Of a DNA stretch of 64,000 nucleotides, positions 18,865 through 27,735 are shown one piece after another; position 1 is the first letter of the stretch, and each line of letters begins with the position of its first letter. The stretch is from Falsiroseomonas bella (lineage in GTDB: Bacteria; Pseudomonadota; Alphaproteobacteria; Acetobacterales; Acetobacteraceae): positions 930,001-994,000 of the forward strand of contig NZ_QGNA01000001.1 in the NCBI RefSeq assembly GCF_003173615.1. The letters are read 5' to 3'. The notes under the pieces are model-generated. The model ran no database searches. It had not been told where the DNA came from and worked only from the letters and a program-made list of their open reading frames with translations. The position numbers were made by a program, and so were the translations under genes.

Positions 18865-20151
18865 ATGATCCAGAACCTCCCCCTGCACCCCGACCGCGAC
18901 CTGCTGGCCGGGGAGCTGCACGCACGCCCGCCGCTGCCGCTGGCCACGCCGGTGACGATCAGCCGCCTCGCCTGCCTGGCCGAGCCGGGCGCCACGAAAG
19001 GCACCGCGATCGAGCACCTGGCGATGCTCTGCCGCCGCTACGGCGTGACGCCGCCGGCGCCGGGCGCGGATTTCTGGATCGGCGATTTCGGGCGATTCTC
19101 GCTGCGCTACGAACGGCACACCGAGTTCGACGGCTGGACCTTCTTCCGGCCCGGCCCCGATTCCGGCGCCCCCGACCCCTTCGACGAGACGGCGATCGAA
19201 GCGGTGCCGACGGACTGGCTCGCCGCCCTGCCCGGCCGGACACTGGTGGCCAGCCATATCGCCGTGCTCCGCACCCAGGGCGAGGACGAGCCGCCACCCC
19301 CCGGCTGCTTCGTGCCGGACAACCTGGCGGGCGCGAACCTCTCCGCCGGCGCGGCGACCTGCTGGACCGATTTCCGCCTCGGCGCCGATGGCTTCACCCG
19401 GCTGCTGCTGCAGGACCACGGGATGACGCCGGCCACCGCCGGCCGCCTGGCCCAGGCGCTGTGGGAGATCGAGACCTACCGGATGCTGGCGCTGCTGGCC
19501 CTGCCCGCCGCGCGGACGGCGACGGCGGAGCTCACGCGCGCCTCCGAACGGCTGGCCGCGATCGCCGGGCGGCTGCCCGGCCTCAGCGAGCTGGAAGAGG
19601 AGCGCGCCGCGCTCGAGGAGCTGACCGACCTCGCCACCGGGATCGAGCAGCAGGCTGCCGTCACGGCCGATCGATTCTCGGCTGGGCGGGCCTATCACGC
19701 GCTGGTCGGGCGGCGGCTGCAGGTGCTGCGCGAACAGCGGCTGCATGGCGTGCCGACGCTGACGGAATATCTGGAGCGACGGCTGGACCCGGCGATGGCC
19801 ACGGTGGATGCGGCGCGCAACCGCATCCAGACCCTCTCCACCCGCTGCGCCCGCGCGGTGGAGCTGCTGCGCGCCCGCGTGGCGGTGGCGCAGGAGGAGC
19901 AGACGCAGCGCCTGCTCGCCGCCATGGCCGACACCGGCCGCGCCCAGCTCCGCCTGCAGGAGACGGTGGAGGGCCTCTCGGTCGCGGCGATCAGCTACTA
20001 CGTGCTGTCGCTGCTGGGCTACGCGATCAAGCCCTTCGAGTTCGGCGGCTGGCTGCGGGGGGAGATGATCGTGGCCGTCCTGGTGCCGGTGATCGCGGCC
20101 ATCGTCTGGACGCGGATGCGTCGGCGCCGGATCAAGCCGAGCCTCTTATAG
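18865..20151 (+). CDS. DUF3422 family membrane-anchored protein
   Basis: A 428-residue protein matching the DUF3422 family by its opening (LHPDRDLLAGELHARPPLPL), the central HIAVLRTQGEDE region and the end. Residues about 200-360 are helical and probably coiled-coil (repeated ERLAAIAGRL/ELEEERAALEEL type heptads, then ERRLDPAMATVDAARNRIQT). Two C-terminal membrane helices (ISYYVLSLLGYAIKPF and MIVAVLVPVIAAIVW) end in a basic tail. The function of the family is not established. The ATG at 18865 matches the usual family start. It runs towards grpE, and a hairpin terminator separates the two. Confidence 0.85.
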   Translation: MIQNLPLHPDRDLLAGELHARPPLPLATPVTISRLACLAEPGATKGTAIEHLAMLCRRYGVTPPAPGADFWIGDFGRFSLRYERHTEFDGWTFFRPGPDSGAPDPFDETAIEAVPTDWLAALPGRTLVASHIAVLRTQGEDEPPPPGCFVPDNLAGANLSAGAATCWTDFRLGADGFTRLLLQDHGMTPATAGRLAQALWEIETYRMLALLALPAARTATAELTRASERLAAIAGRLPGLSELEEERAALEELTDLATGIEQQAAVTADRFSAGRAYHALVGRRLQVLREQRLHGVPTLTEYLERRLDPAMATVDAARNRIQTLSTRCARAVELLRARVAVAQEEQTQRLLAAMADTGRAQLRLQETVEGLSVAAISYYVLSLLGYAIKPFEFGGWLRGEMIVAVLVPVIAAIVWTRMRRRRIKPSLL

Positions 20152-20168
20152 GGCCATTCATACGGCGT

Positions 20169-20192
20169 GCGTTTTCGGAAGCCCGAAAACGC
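20169..20192. terminator. bidirectional hairpin between the DUF3422 gene and grpE
   Basis: GCGTTTTCGG (20169-20178) and CCGAAAACGC (20183-20192) form a perfect 10-bp stem with a 4-nt loop, 17 bp behind the DUF3422 stop codon. It lies between convergent genes; the T and A runs inside the stem could serve either direction. Confidence 0.55.
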
Positions 20193-20300
20193 CTTCAAGC
20201 GCCAGCGCCGCACATCCGTGCGGCTCGGCTCGCCGCACCGGCGGCGGCGCCCATTCGGGCGCTCGGCCGGCGTGAAGAACGCCGGCCGCCATCGGGCTCC

Positions 20301-20873
20301 CTACCCCTTCCCCGCCACCACCACCATCGCGGGCTTCAGCAGCCGGCCGTTGAGCGTCCAGGAAGGGGTCCAGGCCTGGATGACCGTGCCGGGCTCGACG
20401 CCCTCCGGCGCCGGCTGCTCGGCCATGGCCTGGTGCAGCTCGGGGTCGAAGGGCTGGCCCCGCGGGTCCTTCTTCTGGATGCCGTGGCGCTCCAGCATGG
20501 AGACGAAGCCGCGCTCCACGCCCTCGAAGCCGTTGCGCAGCTTGGCCAGCAGCTCGGCCTCGCCCTCCTCGGCCTTGGGCAGGCTGTCCAGGCCGCGGCG
20601 GAGGTTCTCGGCCGTCTCCACCACGTCGCGGGCGAATTTCTGCACGGCGTAGAGCCGCGCCTCGTCCGCCTCGCGCTTGGCGCGGGCGCGCAGGTTCTGC
20701 ATCTCGGCCTCGGCGCGCAGCCACTTGTCGCGCAGCTCCTGCACCTCGGATTCGAGGGCGGCGAGGCGCTCGGCCTGCGTCATCAGGGGCGCCTCGGTCG
20801 TGCTGGCCTCGGGGCCCGCCGGCGAGGTCTCGGCCGCGGGGTCGTTCGGCGTGTCGTGCTTTTCGTTCATCAT
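20301..20873 (-). CDS. grpE: nucleotide exchange factor GrpE
   Basis: GrpE releases ADP from DnaK. The 190-residue protein has a disordered acidic N-terminus, the long coiled coil (ERLAALESEVQELRDKWLRA then NLRARAKREADEARLYA), and the beta-domain with GFVSMLERHGIQKKDP, FDPELHQAM and WTLNGRLLKPAMVVV. The frame stays open upstream of the ATG at 20873, but that part is not protein-like. It is on the same strand as dnaK-dnaJ but 5 kb away and has its own candidate promoter. The start is MM; either Met may be used. Confidence 0.96.
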   Translation of the reverse strand: MMNEKHDTPNDPAAETSPAGPEASTTEAPLMTQAERLAALESEVQELRDKWLRAEAEMQNLRARAKREADEARLYAVQKFARDVVETAENLRRGLDSLPKAEEGEAELLAKLRNGFEGVERGFVSMLERHGIQKKDPRGQPFDPELHQAMAEQPAPEGVEPGTVIQAWTPSWTLNGRLLKPAMVVVAGKG

Positions 20874-20923
20874 CGTCGTCGGGAAAGGTGAGGGGTGCCG
20901 CCCGCGGGCGGCGCGTTGCCATT

Positions 20924-20952
20924 CACCTAGGCGCATGCAGCCCCCGGGACAA
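20924..20952 (-). promoter_or_regulatory. candidate promoter of grpE
   Basis: On the minus strand TTGTCC (20952-20947) and TAGGTG (20929-20924) are 17 bp apart, about 50 bp before grpE. The -10 context CCTAGGTG resembles that of the rho promoter (CCTAGGTT). Confidence 0.4.
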
Positions 20953-20999
20953 CCCGAGCGGGCCTTCCGGCCCTTCTTCCGGGCTGCTAACCCGCGCCG

Positions 21000-22538
21000 A
21001 TGCTTCGCAGCGTGGCGACCGTCGGCGGCTGGACCATGGCGAGCCGCATCCTCGGCTTCGCGCGCGACATGCTGATCGCGGCGAAGCTCGGCGCCGGGCC
21101 CGTGGCGGATGCCTTCTTCGTGGCGCTGAAGCTGCCCAACCTGTTCCGCCGCCTGTTCGGCGAGGGGGCCTTCAACGCCGCCTTCGTGCCCGCCTTCGCC
21201 GGCAGCTACGCGGTGGAGGGGGCGCGCCAGGCGCGGGAGCTCGCGAACAGCCTGGCCGGGCTGATGACGATCTGGCTCTCCGCGCTGGTGATCCTCGGCA
21301 TCGTGTTCATGCCGCAGCTGCTGTTCGTGCTGGCGCCCGGCTTCGTGGGGGAGGCGGTGCGCTTCCCGCTGGCCGTCGAGCTCACGCGGATCACCTTCCC
21401 CTATCTGCTGTTCATCTGCCTGGCCGCGCTGGTCTCCGGCGTGCTGAACGGGATGGACCGCTTCGCGGCGGCGGCGGCCGCGCCGGTGCTGTTCAACCTG
21501 ATCGCGATGGCGGCGCTGCTGGGGCTGACGCCTTTCGTCGCCACGCCCGGCCATGCGCTCGCCTGGGGCGTGCTGGCCTCGGGCGTCGCGCAGCTGGCGC
21601 TGGTGCTGGTGGCGGCGCGCAGCGCGGGCATGGCGATCAACCCGCTGTCGCGCCCGCGGCTGACGCCGGCGGTGCGCGGCGTGCTGCGGCGGATGGTGCC
21701 GGGGCTGGTGGGCGCGGGGGTGACGCAGCTCAACCTGGCGATCGACATCGTCATCGCCAGCCTGCTGCCTGCGGGCGCGGTGAGTTACCTCTACTACGCC
21801 GACCGCATCGCGCAGCTGCCGCTCGGCGTGATCGGCGCGGCGGTGGGCACGGCGCTGCTGCCGCTGCTGGCGCGGCAGCTGCGCAGCGGGCAGCCCCTGT
21901 CCGCGCATCGCAGCCAGAACCGCGCCATCGAGCTGTCGCTCGCCTTCGCGCTGCCGGCGGCCTTCGCCATGGCGGTGGCGGCGGGGCCGATCATCTCCGC
22001 CCTGTTCGAGCGCGGCGCCTTCGGCGCGGCGGCCGCGAGCGCGACCGCGGCCGCGCTGGTCGCCTATGCGGTGGGGCTGCCGGCCTTCGTGCTGGTGAAG
22101 GCGCTGACGCCCGGCTTCTTCGCGCGCGGCGACACGGCGACGCCGGTGAAGGTCGGCTTCGGGATCGTGGCGCTCAACCTGCTGCTGAACCTGGCGCTGA
22201 CGCCCTTCCTGGCGCATGTCGGCATCGCGCTCGCGACCTCGATCGCCGCCTGGGTGAATGTGGCGGTGCTGGGCTGGCTGCTGCTGCGACGGCGCAAGCT
22301 GGTGCTGGACCGGCGGTTGCGGCGCGCCGTGCCGCGGCTGCTGCTGGCGGCCGCGGCGATGGCCGTGGTGCTGGCGGCGCTGGAGGCGGCGCTGTTCCCG
22401 CTGGCGTCCGGCTGGGCGCGGCTGCTGGCGCTCGGTTTCCTGGTCGGCGCGGGCATGGCGGCCTATTTCGGCGCGGCGCATCTGCTCGGCGGCCTCGACC
22501 TGCGCGAGGCCGCCCGGATGCTGCGGCGGAAGCGCTAG
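21000..22538 (+). CDS. murJ: lipid II flippase MurJ
   Basis: MurJ flips the peptidoglycan precursor lipid II across the inner membrane. The 512-residue protein has the characteristic start (MLRSVATVGGWTMASRILGF, then ARDMLIAAKLGAGPVADAFF), the LPNLFRRLFGEGAFNAAFVP motif near residue 42, and 13-14 predicted helices. It matches the MviN/MurJ family in length and in the central arginine-containing motif NLAIDIVIASLLPAG. It is divergent from grpE, with about 125 bp between them, and convergent with the peroxiredoxin gene. Confidence 0.96.
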   Translation: MLRSVATVGGWTMASRILGFARDMLIAAKLGAGPVADAFFVALKLPNLFRRLFGEGAFNAAFVPAFAGSYAVEGARQARELANSLAGLMTIWLSALVILGIVFMPQLLFVLAPGFVGEAVRFPLAVELTRITFPYLLFICLAALVSGVLNGMDRFAAAAAAPVLFNLIAMAALLGLTPFVATPGHALAWGVLASGVAQLALVLVAARSAGMAINPLSRPRLTPAVRGVLRRMVPGLVGAGVTQLNLAIDIVIASLLPAGAVSYLYYADRIAQLPLGVIGAAVGTALLPLLARQLRSGQPLSAHRSQNRAIELSLAFALPAAFAMAVAAGPIISALFERGAFGAAAASATAAALVAYAVGLPAFVLVKALTPGFFARGDTATPVKVGFGIVALNLLLNLALTPFLAHVGIALATSIAAWVNVAVLGWLLLRRRKLVLDRRLRRAVPRLLLAAAAMAVVLAALEAALFPLASGWARLLALGFLVGAGMAAYFGAAHLLGGLDLREAARMLRRKR

Positions 22539-22553
22539 CTTCGTGCCGCGTGG

Positions 22554-23213
22554 TCAGCCCGTCGGCTGCTTGACGATGCGCAGATAGGGCTTCGGCGCGC
22601 GCCAGCCATCGGGGAAGCGCTGCCGCGCCTCTTCCTCGCCGACCGAGCCGGCGATGATCACATCCTCGCCGGGCTGCCAGTTGGCCGGCGTCGCGACCTT
22701 GTGCTTCGCCGTCAGCTGCAGGGAGTCCAGCACGCGCAGGATCTCGGCGAAGTTGCGCCCCGTCGTCATCGGATAGGCCAGCACCAGCTTGATGAGCTTG
22801 TCGGGGCCGATCATGAACACCGTGCGCACCGTGGCGTTGTCCGCCGCGGTGCGACCTTCCGAGGTTTCGCCCGCGCCGGCCGGCAGCATGCCGTAGAGCT
22901 TCGAGACCTTCAGGTCGGGGTCGCCGATCATCGGGTAGTCCGGCCTGAAGCCCGTGACCTCCTTGATGTCGTCCGACCACTTCGCGTGGGAATCCACGGG
23001 GTCCACGCTCAGGCCGATGATCTTGCAGTTCCGCTTCGCGAACTCCTCGGCCATGCCGGCCATGGTGCCGAGCTCGGTCGTGCAGACCGGCGTGAAGTCC
23101 TTGGGGTGCGAGAACAGCACGCACCAGGCATCGCCCATCCACTCGTGGAAGCGGATGCGCCCGATCGTCGTCTCGGCCTCGAAATCGGGCGCCTTCTGGT
23201 TGATGGGCAGCAT
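22554..23213 (-). CDS. 1-Cys-type peroxiredoxin (AhpC/TSA, Prx6-like)
   Basis: A 219-residue thiol peroxidase that reduces hydrogen peroxide and organic peroxides. The peroxidatic Cys44 lies in FSHPKDFTPVCTTELG, and the arginine and the long C-terminal domain (LRVLDSLQLTAKHKVATPAN, EDVIIAGSV) are those of Prx6-type enzymes. I see no resolving cysteine in the C-terminal region, so a 1-Cys mechanism with an external reductant is expected. The start at 23213 is fixed by AAGGAGA 8 nt upstream; the frame is open further upstream but lacks a ribosome-binding site. Confidence 0.95.
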   Translation of the reverse strand: MLPINQKAPDFEAETTIGRIRFHEWMGDAWCVLFSHPKDFTPVCTTELGTMAGMAEEFAKRNCKIIGLSVDPVDSHAKWSDDIKEVTGFRPDYPMIGDPDLKVSKLYGMLPAGAGETSEGRTAADNATVRTVFMIGPDKLIKLVLAYPMTTGRNFAEILRVLDSLQLTAKHKVATPANWQPGEDVIIAGSVGEEEARQRFPDGWRAPKPYLRIVKQPTG

Positions 23214-23432
23214 GTAGGTCGTCTCCTTGCGGCCCGCGGGCAGGCCTGCAGCCGCGGCGCTGGCGGCGGATGTGTCCACTTCCGCGCGGGCCCGTCAACG
23301 AGGAGGCGCCGGACGCTGCGGCGGCCGGCGGCGGGAGCAGAAGCTTCTCCGCCGGCGGCCGCGGCGGGCGGCAACCCGCTCCGGCGCCGGAGGGCGTTGC
23401 GCCGGGCCGGCGGCGGAACCATCTGCGCGCCC

Positions 23433-23726
23433 ATGATGGAGTTTCGGCCTTCGGTCCGGCGCAAGGCGGCCGGGATCAGCCTGCTCGGCCTCGGGGTGCT
23501 CGGGCTGGTGCTGCCCTTCCTGCAGGGCTTCCTGTTCCTGGCGCTCGGCCTGTTCGTGCTGCGGCACCAGTATCTCTGGGCGCATCGGGGCATGGGCTGG
23601 ATCGCCGGGCGCTGGCCCGACGCGGTCGGGCAGGTGGAGACGATGGAGGCGCGGCTGATCGCGCGCTGGCAGCTCGGCATGGTGCGGCTGCGCCAGCGGG
23701 CCAGGCGGCTGTTCGGCCGGGCCTGA
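23433..23726 (+). CDS. small PGPGW-like membrane protein
   Basis: A 97-residue protein with one long hydrophobic hairpin (KAAGISLLGLGVLGLVLPFL then GFLFLALGLFVL) followed by a basic, amphipathic C-terminal half (RQRARRLFGRA). The GxxLLxLGxLGLxLPFLxG pattern resembles the PGPGW family of small transmembrane proteins, whose role is unknown. The ATG at 23433 follows the family start; an in-frame extension upstream is just open GC-rich sequence. It stands alone between a divergent peroxiredoxin gene and a co-directional DUF4142 gene 76 bp downstream. Confidence 0.65.
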   Translation: MMEFRPSVRRKAAGISLLGLGVLGLVLPFLQGFLFLALGLFVLRHQYLWAHRGMGWIAGRWPDAVGQVETMEARLIARWQLGMVRLRQRARRLFGRA

Positions 23727-23802
23727 TTCGGAGCGGGGCGGAGGAAACCACACACGGGCCTGGATTGTTTCCGGTCGCACGCAAGAGACCGGAGAACAGA
23801 CC

Positions 23803-24357
23803 ATGCGCCGACGCGCCCTGATGACCCTCGCCTTCACCGCCGCCGTCGCGGCTCCGGCACACGCCCAGCCGGCCCGCCCCCAGAACGTGATCGAGCAGCT
23901 GATCGACCGCCTGGCCGCAACGGGCCGCGGCGCCGACATCTTCGTGCAGATCGCCACGAGCGGGAACAACTTCGAGATCGAGTCCAGCCGCCTGCTGCTG
24001 GCCCGCAGCGCGCATCCGCAGATCCGCGACTATGCGCAGCGGATGATCGAGCAGCACGGCACGATGGCCGAGATCCTGGGCGCCCTGCCGGAGGCCAGCA
24101 CCCGCACGCCCGGCGCGATGAACGACAGCCATACCGACCGGCTGCTGACGCTGCGCCGCCAGGAAAGCGTGGACATGCTGAACCGCTACTACGTGGAGCA
24201 GCAGGTCGAGGCGCATGAATGGGCCGTCCGCGCCTATGAGACCTTTGCCGAGAACGGCGAGGTGCCGGCGCTGAAGGCCTATGCGCAGCGCTTCCTGCCG
24301 ATGATGCGTGAGCACCTGCAGGCGGCCCGCGCGCTGCAGCTGCCGCGCACCGAGTAG
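23803..24357 (+). CDS. DUF4142 family exported protein
   Basis: A 184-residue protein with a signal peptide (MRRRALMTLAFTAAVAAPAH, cut after AHAQ). The mature part is a four-helix bundle of the DUF4142 (ferritin-like fold) type: FVQIATSGNNFEIESSRLLL, AHPQIRDYAQRMIEQHGTMA, a helix with VDMLNRYYVEQQVEAHEWAV, and a last helix ending MMREHLQAARAL. These proteins lie in the periplasm; their biochemical role is unknown, though links to stress responses are common. The start is supported by GGAGA about 10 nt upstream. Confidence 0.83.
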   Translation: MRRRALMTLAFTAAVAAPAHAQPARPQNVIEQLIDRLAATGRGADIFVQIATSGNNFEIESSRLLLARSAHPQIRDYAQRMIEQHGTMAEILGALPEASTRTPGAMNDSHTDRLLTLRRQESVDMLNRYYVEQQVEAHEWAVRAYETFAENGEVPALKAYAQRFLPMMREHLQAARALQLPRTE

Positions 24358-24486
24358 GCGGGCGGCAGCGCCACGGCTTGACCACCGGGCGCGCGGGGCG
24401 CACATCGCGCGCCTCGCGCCAGCGCGCGCGAGCCCCGCAACCCGGACCCGTCCCGCCCGGACAGGTTTCCGCCCCGGAGCACGCCG

Positions 24487-25254
24487 GTGCTGGCCCTGCG
24501 CGTCATTCCCTGCCTGGACGTCAAGGACGGCCGCGTCGTCAAGGGCGTCAATTTCGTTTCGTTGCGCGACGCCGGCGATCCCGTGGAGCAGGCGCGGACC
24601 TACGACCGCGAGGGCGCGGACGAGGTCACCTTCCTAGACATCGGCGCGACCCATGAGAACCGCGACACGATGTACGACGTGGTCAGCCGCACCGCCGCGG
24701 AGGTGTTCATCCCGCTGACCGTCGGCGGCGGCATCCGCAGCGTGGACGACATGCGCCGCCTGCTGCTGGCCGGCGCCGACAAGGTCTCCGTCAACTCCGC
24801 CGCCGTCGCCGATCCGGCGCTGGTGACGCGCGGCGCGGAGGCGTTCGGCAGCCAGGCGATCGTCGTCGCCATCGACGCGCGGCGCGCAGGGGAGGGCTGG
24901 GAGGTCTTCACCCATGGCGGCCGCCGCGGCACCGGCATCGACGCCGTCGCCTGGGCGCGCGAGGTGGAGCGCCGCGGCGCGGGCGAGATCCTGCTGACCT
25001 CCATGGATCGCGACGGCACCAAGCAGGGGTTCGACCTCGGCCTGTTGCGGGCGGTGCGCGCCGCCGTGCGGCTGCCGCTGGTTGCATCCGGCGGCGTGGG
25101 CAAGGCCGAGCACTTCGTGGAGGGTGCCAAGGCCGGCGCCACCGGGCTGCTGGCAGCGAGCGTGTTCCACTATGGCGAGATGCGGATCGCCGAGGCCAAG
25201 GCGGCGCTGGCCGCGGCCGGGCTGCCGATCCGCCCGGTTTCGGAGGCGCCCTGA
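24487..25254 (+). CDS. hisF: imidazole glycerol phosphate synthase, cyclase subunit
   Basis: HisF uses ammonia from HisH to convert PRFAR to imidazole glycerol phosphate and AICAR in histidine biosynthesis. The 255-residue (beta-alpha)8 barrel has the catalytic Asp11 ([19 protein letters not shown]) and Asp130 (VVAIDARR), two phosphate-binding glycine motifs (LTVGGGIRS and [12 protein letters not shown]). GTG is the start. The last base of its stop codon is the first base of the hisE start codon (TGATG), so the two are translationally coupled. hisH and hisA are not in view. Confidence 0.97.
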   Translation: MLALRVIPCLDVKDGRVVKGVNFVSLRDAGDPVEQARTYDREGADEVTFLDIGATHENRDTMYDVVSRTAAEVFIPLTVGGGIRSVDDMRRLLLAGADKVSVNSAAVADPALVTRGAEAFGSQAIVVAIDARRAGEGWEVFTHGGRRGTGIDAVAWAREVERRGAGEILLTSMDRDGTKQGFDLGLLRAVRAAVRLPLVASGGVGKAEHFVEGAKAGATGLLAASVFHYGEMRIAEAKAALAAAGLPIRPVSEAP

Positions 25255-25823
25255 TGGCCAAGCCCGCCAAGAAGCCGGCGAAGAAGCCCGCGAAGAATCC
25301 GGCCAAAGGGCCCGCGAAGAAGGTCGCCACCAAGGGCAAGAAGAAGCTGCTCAAGCGCGGCACCGCGATGCCGCTGCCGCCCGGCATCCCGGCGCCCGCC
25401 GCCGCGCCGCCGCCCCCGGTGGACCCCGCCGCCTCCGCCCTGCAGCCCTTCAGTGTGGCCGGCGCCGAGGCGACGATCCTCGATGCGCTGTGGCGCACGG
25501 TGGAGACCCGCAGGCAGGCCGGCGACGTGGCGAATTCCCACTCCGCGCGGCTGCTCGCGCGCGGCACCGCGAAGGTCGCGCAGAAGCTGGGCGAGGAAGC
25601 GGTGGAATGCGTGATCGAGGCGACGCAGGGCCATCGCACGGCGACGATCCTGGAAAGCGCCGACCTGCTCTATCACCTCGTCGTCGTCTGGGTGGATGCC
25701 GGCATCAAGCCGGAGGAGGTCTGGACGGAGCTCGCGCGGCGGCAGGGCATCTCCGGCATCGCGGAGAAGGCGGCGCGGCCCAAGGCGCTGGTGCGCGCGG
25801 CGCAGACCACGAAGCTGCCCTGA
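25254..25823 (+). CDS. hisE: phosphoribosyl-ATP pyrophosphatase with Lys/Ala/Pro-rich N-terminal extension
   Basis: HisE removes pyrophosphate from phosphoribosyl-ATP, the second step of histidine biosynthesis. Residues about 70-189 are a standard MazG-fold HisE domain ([32 protein letters not shown] with [10 protein letters not shown], then [15 protein letters not shown]). The first roughly 60 residues are unusual: [20 protein letters not shown] repeats, a basic patch (GKKKLLKR) and a Pro/Ala linker ([16 protein letters not shown]), reminiscent of histone H1-like tails. The only start coupled to hisF (TGATG overlap) includes this extension. An internal ATG about 38 codons in would remove most of it. 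Role of the extension: unknown. Confidence 0.93.
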   Translation: MAKPAKKPAKKPAKNPAKGPAKKVATKGKKKLLKRGTAMPLPPGIPAPAAAPPPPVDPAASALQPFSVAGAEATILDALWRTVETRRQAGDVANSHSARLLARGTAKVAQKLGEEAVECVIEATQGHRTATILESADLLYHLVVVWVDAGIKPEEVWTELARRQGISGIAEKAARPKALVRAAQTTKLP

Positions 25824-25896
25824 TCGCGGGGGCGCTTGCGCCTTCCGCGCCGCGCCGCCAGAAACCGGGCCGAGCCGATCCTTCGGGAGCCCGACG

Positions 25897-26283
25897 ATGC
25901 GCGTGACAGGCCTGCCGCCCTACGATCCGAACAACGTCTTCGCCAAGATCCTCCGGGCCGAAATCCCCTGCCGGAAGGCGGGCGAGAACGACCACGCGCT
26001 CGCCTTCCACGACATCAACCCGCAGACGCCTGTGCATGTGCTGGTGATCCCGAAGGGCGCCTATGTCTCCGTGGCGGATTTCAGCGCGACCGCCACCGAG
26101 GCGGAGATCGCCGGCTTCTGGCGCCTGGTCGGGCAGGTGGCGCGGGAGTTGGGCCTGGAGGGTGGCGGCTACCGCATCCTGTCGAACATGGGCGAGGATG
26201 GCGGGCAGGAAGTGCCGCATTTCCATGTGCACATCTTCGGTGGGCGGCGCGTCGGCCGGATGGTGCCGCGGCCCGAGGCTTGA
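25897..26283 (+). CDS. HIT family nucleotide-binding protein (HinT-like)
   Basis: A 128-residue histidine-triad protein. The catalytic motif HFHVHIFGG has His108, His110 and His112, and IPCRKAGENDHALAFHDINP is the typical N-terminal beta-hairpin. HinT-like proteins hydrolyse AMP-lysine or adenosine phosphoramidates. HIT genes are often found near hisE in alphaproteobacteria, as here. The ATG at 25897 has GGGAG about 8 nt upstream. Confidence 0.93.
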   Translation: MRVTGLPPYDPNNVFAKILRAEIPCRKAGENDHALAFHDINPQTPVHVLVIPKGAYVSVADFSATATEAEIAGFWRLVGQVARELGLEGGGYRILSNMGEDGGQEVPHFHVHIFGGRRVGRMVPRPEA

Positions 26284-26314
26284 CCCGCGCCCCGCGCCGC
26301 GCGACCTGCGCCGC

Positions 26315-27160
26315 ATGACGAACCCGCTGATCGAGGCCCGCGCCGCGCTGGAGGCCGCCGGCCGCCTGCCGGATGCCGAGCTCGACATCGCCTCCGTCGC
26401 GCTGCAGCTCGCGCGGGTGGATGCGCCGTCGGAGGACTGGCACGCCGCCGAGGCGCATCTCAGCGAGATCGCGCGCGCGGCGGTGGAGGCCGCGGCCGCC
26501 GACCCGCAGGCGGATGCCGGCGACCTCGGCCGCCGTCGCGCGGCGCTGGCGGATCTGCTGCACGAGACCTTCGGCTATGCGGGCGACGCCGACACCTATG
26601 AGGACATGTCGAACGCCAACCTGCTGAAGGTGATCGGGCGCCGCCGCGGCCTGCCCGTCGCGCTCGGCATCCTCTGGCTGCACGCCGCCGATGCCGCGGG
26701 GTGGGAAGCGCATGGCGTGGATTTCCCGGGGCATTTCCTCGTCGCGCTGTCGGGGCGGGGGCAGGTGGTGGTGGATGTGTTCGGCGGCGGCACGCCGCTG
26801 GATGCGCGCGACCTGCGCGCGCTGCTGAAGCGCTTCGCCGGGGACACGGCGGAGCTCGGCCGCGACACGCTGGCGCCCATGACCAAGCGCAGCGTGCTGC
26901 TGCGGCTGCAGAACAACATCAAGGTGCGGCGGCTGCGCGAGGGCGACCTGGCGGGCGCCGTGGCCTGCACCGAGGACATGCTGCGCATCGCGCCCGACGC
27001 CGCGCCGCTGTGGCGCGAGGCCGGGCTGATGCACCAGCGCCTGGGCCACATCACCGGCGCGATCGTGAGCCTGGAGCGTTTCCTGGAACTGGCGCCGGAC
27101 GGCCCCCAGGCCAGCCGCGTGCGGGGCCTGCTGGAGGAGCTGCGGCACCGGCTGAATTAG
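26315..27160 (+). CDS. SirB1 family protein (transglutaminase-like plus TPR)
   Basis: A 281-residue protein. Residues about 30-180 match the SirB1 N-terminal (transglutaminase-like) domain, with the FGYAGDADTYEDMSNANLLK stretch, RRGLPVALGILWLHAADAAGW and GVDFPGHFLVAL. The C-terminal part (LRLQNNIKVRRLREGDLAGA, ALVCTEDMLRIAPDAAPLWR-type helices, FLELAPDGPQ) is a TPR-like module. No signal peptide; probably cytoplasmic. The role of the family is unclear. The start at 26315 is the most 3' plausible ATG in the frame and gives the usual length. The last 4 bases overlap the end of the convergent VOC gene. Confidence 0.82.
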   Translation: MTNPLIEARAALEAAGRLPDAELDIASVALQLARVDAPSEDWHAAEAHLSEIARAAVEAAAADPQADAGDLGRRRAALADLLHETFGYAGDADTYEDMSNANLLKVIGRRRGLPVALGILWLHAADAAGWEAHGVDFPGHFLVALSGRGQVVVDVFGGGTPLDARDLRALLKRFAGDTAELGRDTLAPMTKRSVLLRLQNNIKVRRLREGDLAGAVACTEDMLRIAPDAAPLWREAGLMHQRLGHITGAIVSLERFLELAPDGPQASRVRGLLEELRHRLN

Positions 27161-27630
27161 CCGCGGCGGGCCTTCTCGATCGCGGCGACGTCGATCCTGC
27201 GCATGGTCATCATGGCCTCGAAGGCGCGCTTCGCCTCGGCGCCGCCGGCGGCCATCGCCTCCAGCAGCACGCGGGGCGTGATCTGCCAGGAGATGCCCCA
27301 GCGATCCTTGCACCAGCCGCATTCGCTCTCCTGCCCGCCATTGCCGACGATGGCGTCCCAGTAGCGGTCCGTCTCCGCCTGGTCCTCGGTGGTGATCATG
27401 AAGGAGAAGGCTTCCGTGTGCCTGAACGCCGGCCCGCCATTGAGGCCGACGCAGCGGACGCCCGCGACGGTGAAGTCCACCAGGATCACGTCGCCTGCCT
27501 TGCCGGCGGGATAGTCGCTCGGCGCGCGATGCACGCCGTCCACGCTGCTGTCGGGGAAGACGCTGGCGTAGAAGCGCGCGGCGTCCTCGGCGTCCTTGTC
27601 GTACCAGACGCAGATCGTGTTCTTCGGCAT
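27157..27630 (-). CDS. VOC family protein, PhnB-like
   Basis: A 157-residue glyoxalase/bleomycin-resistance superfamily protein of the PhnB/3-demethylubiquinone-methyltransferase-like type. Features are the opening CVWYDKDAEDAARFYASVF, GDVILVDFTVAGVRCVGLNG, and the Trp/Cys-rich ECGWCKDRWGISWQITP near residue 115. It has one domain, with beta-alpha-beta-beta-beta repeats. Substrate unknown. Its 3' end overlaps the convergent SirB1-type gene by 4 bp. Confidence 0.85.
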   Translation of the reverse strand: MPKNTICVWYDKDAEDAARFYASVFPDSSVDGVHRAPSDYPAGKAGDVILVDFTVAGVRCVGLNGGPAFRHTEAFSFMITTEDQAETDRYWDAIVGNGGQESECGWCKDRWGISWQITPRVLLEAMAAGGAEAKRAFEAMMTMRRIDVAAIEKARRG

Positions 27631-27735
27631 GGCGCCTTGCTTTCGCTTGTCCGTGAGAGGCCGAGCTTACGCGTACAGCCTTCGATCGCCAGGACGGACG
27701 CGGAGCGCTCGCGCAATTGCGACGTGCCGTTCCGC

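Noticed and set aside
20301-22481. Apparent 726-residue protein with GrpE at its C-terminus
   Set aside because: The upstream part is antisense to murJ and is Arg/Gln/His-rich, not protein-like. The grpE start at 20873 is standard.
23214-23279. Extended start of the peroxiredoxin at 23279
   Set aside because: The ATG at 23213 has AAGGAGA at the right spacing and gives the normal family length; the extension is Ala/Gly-rich.
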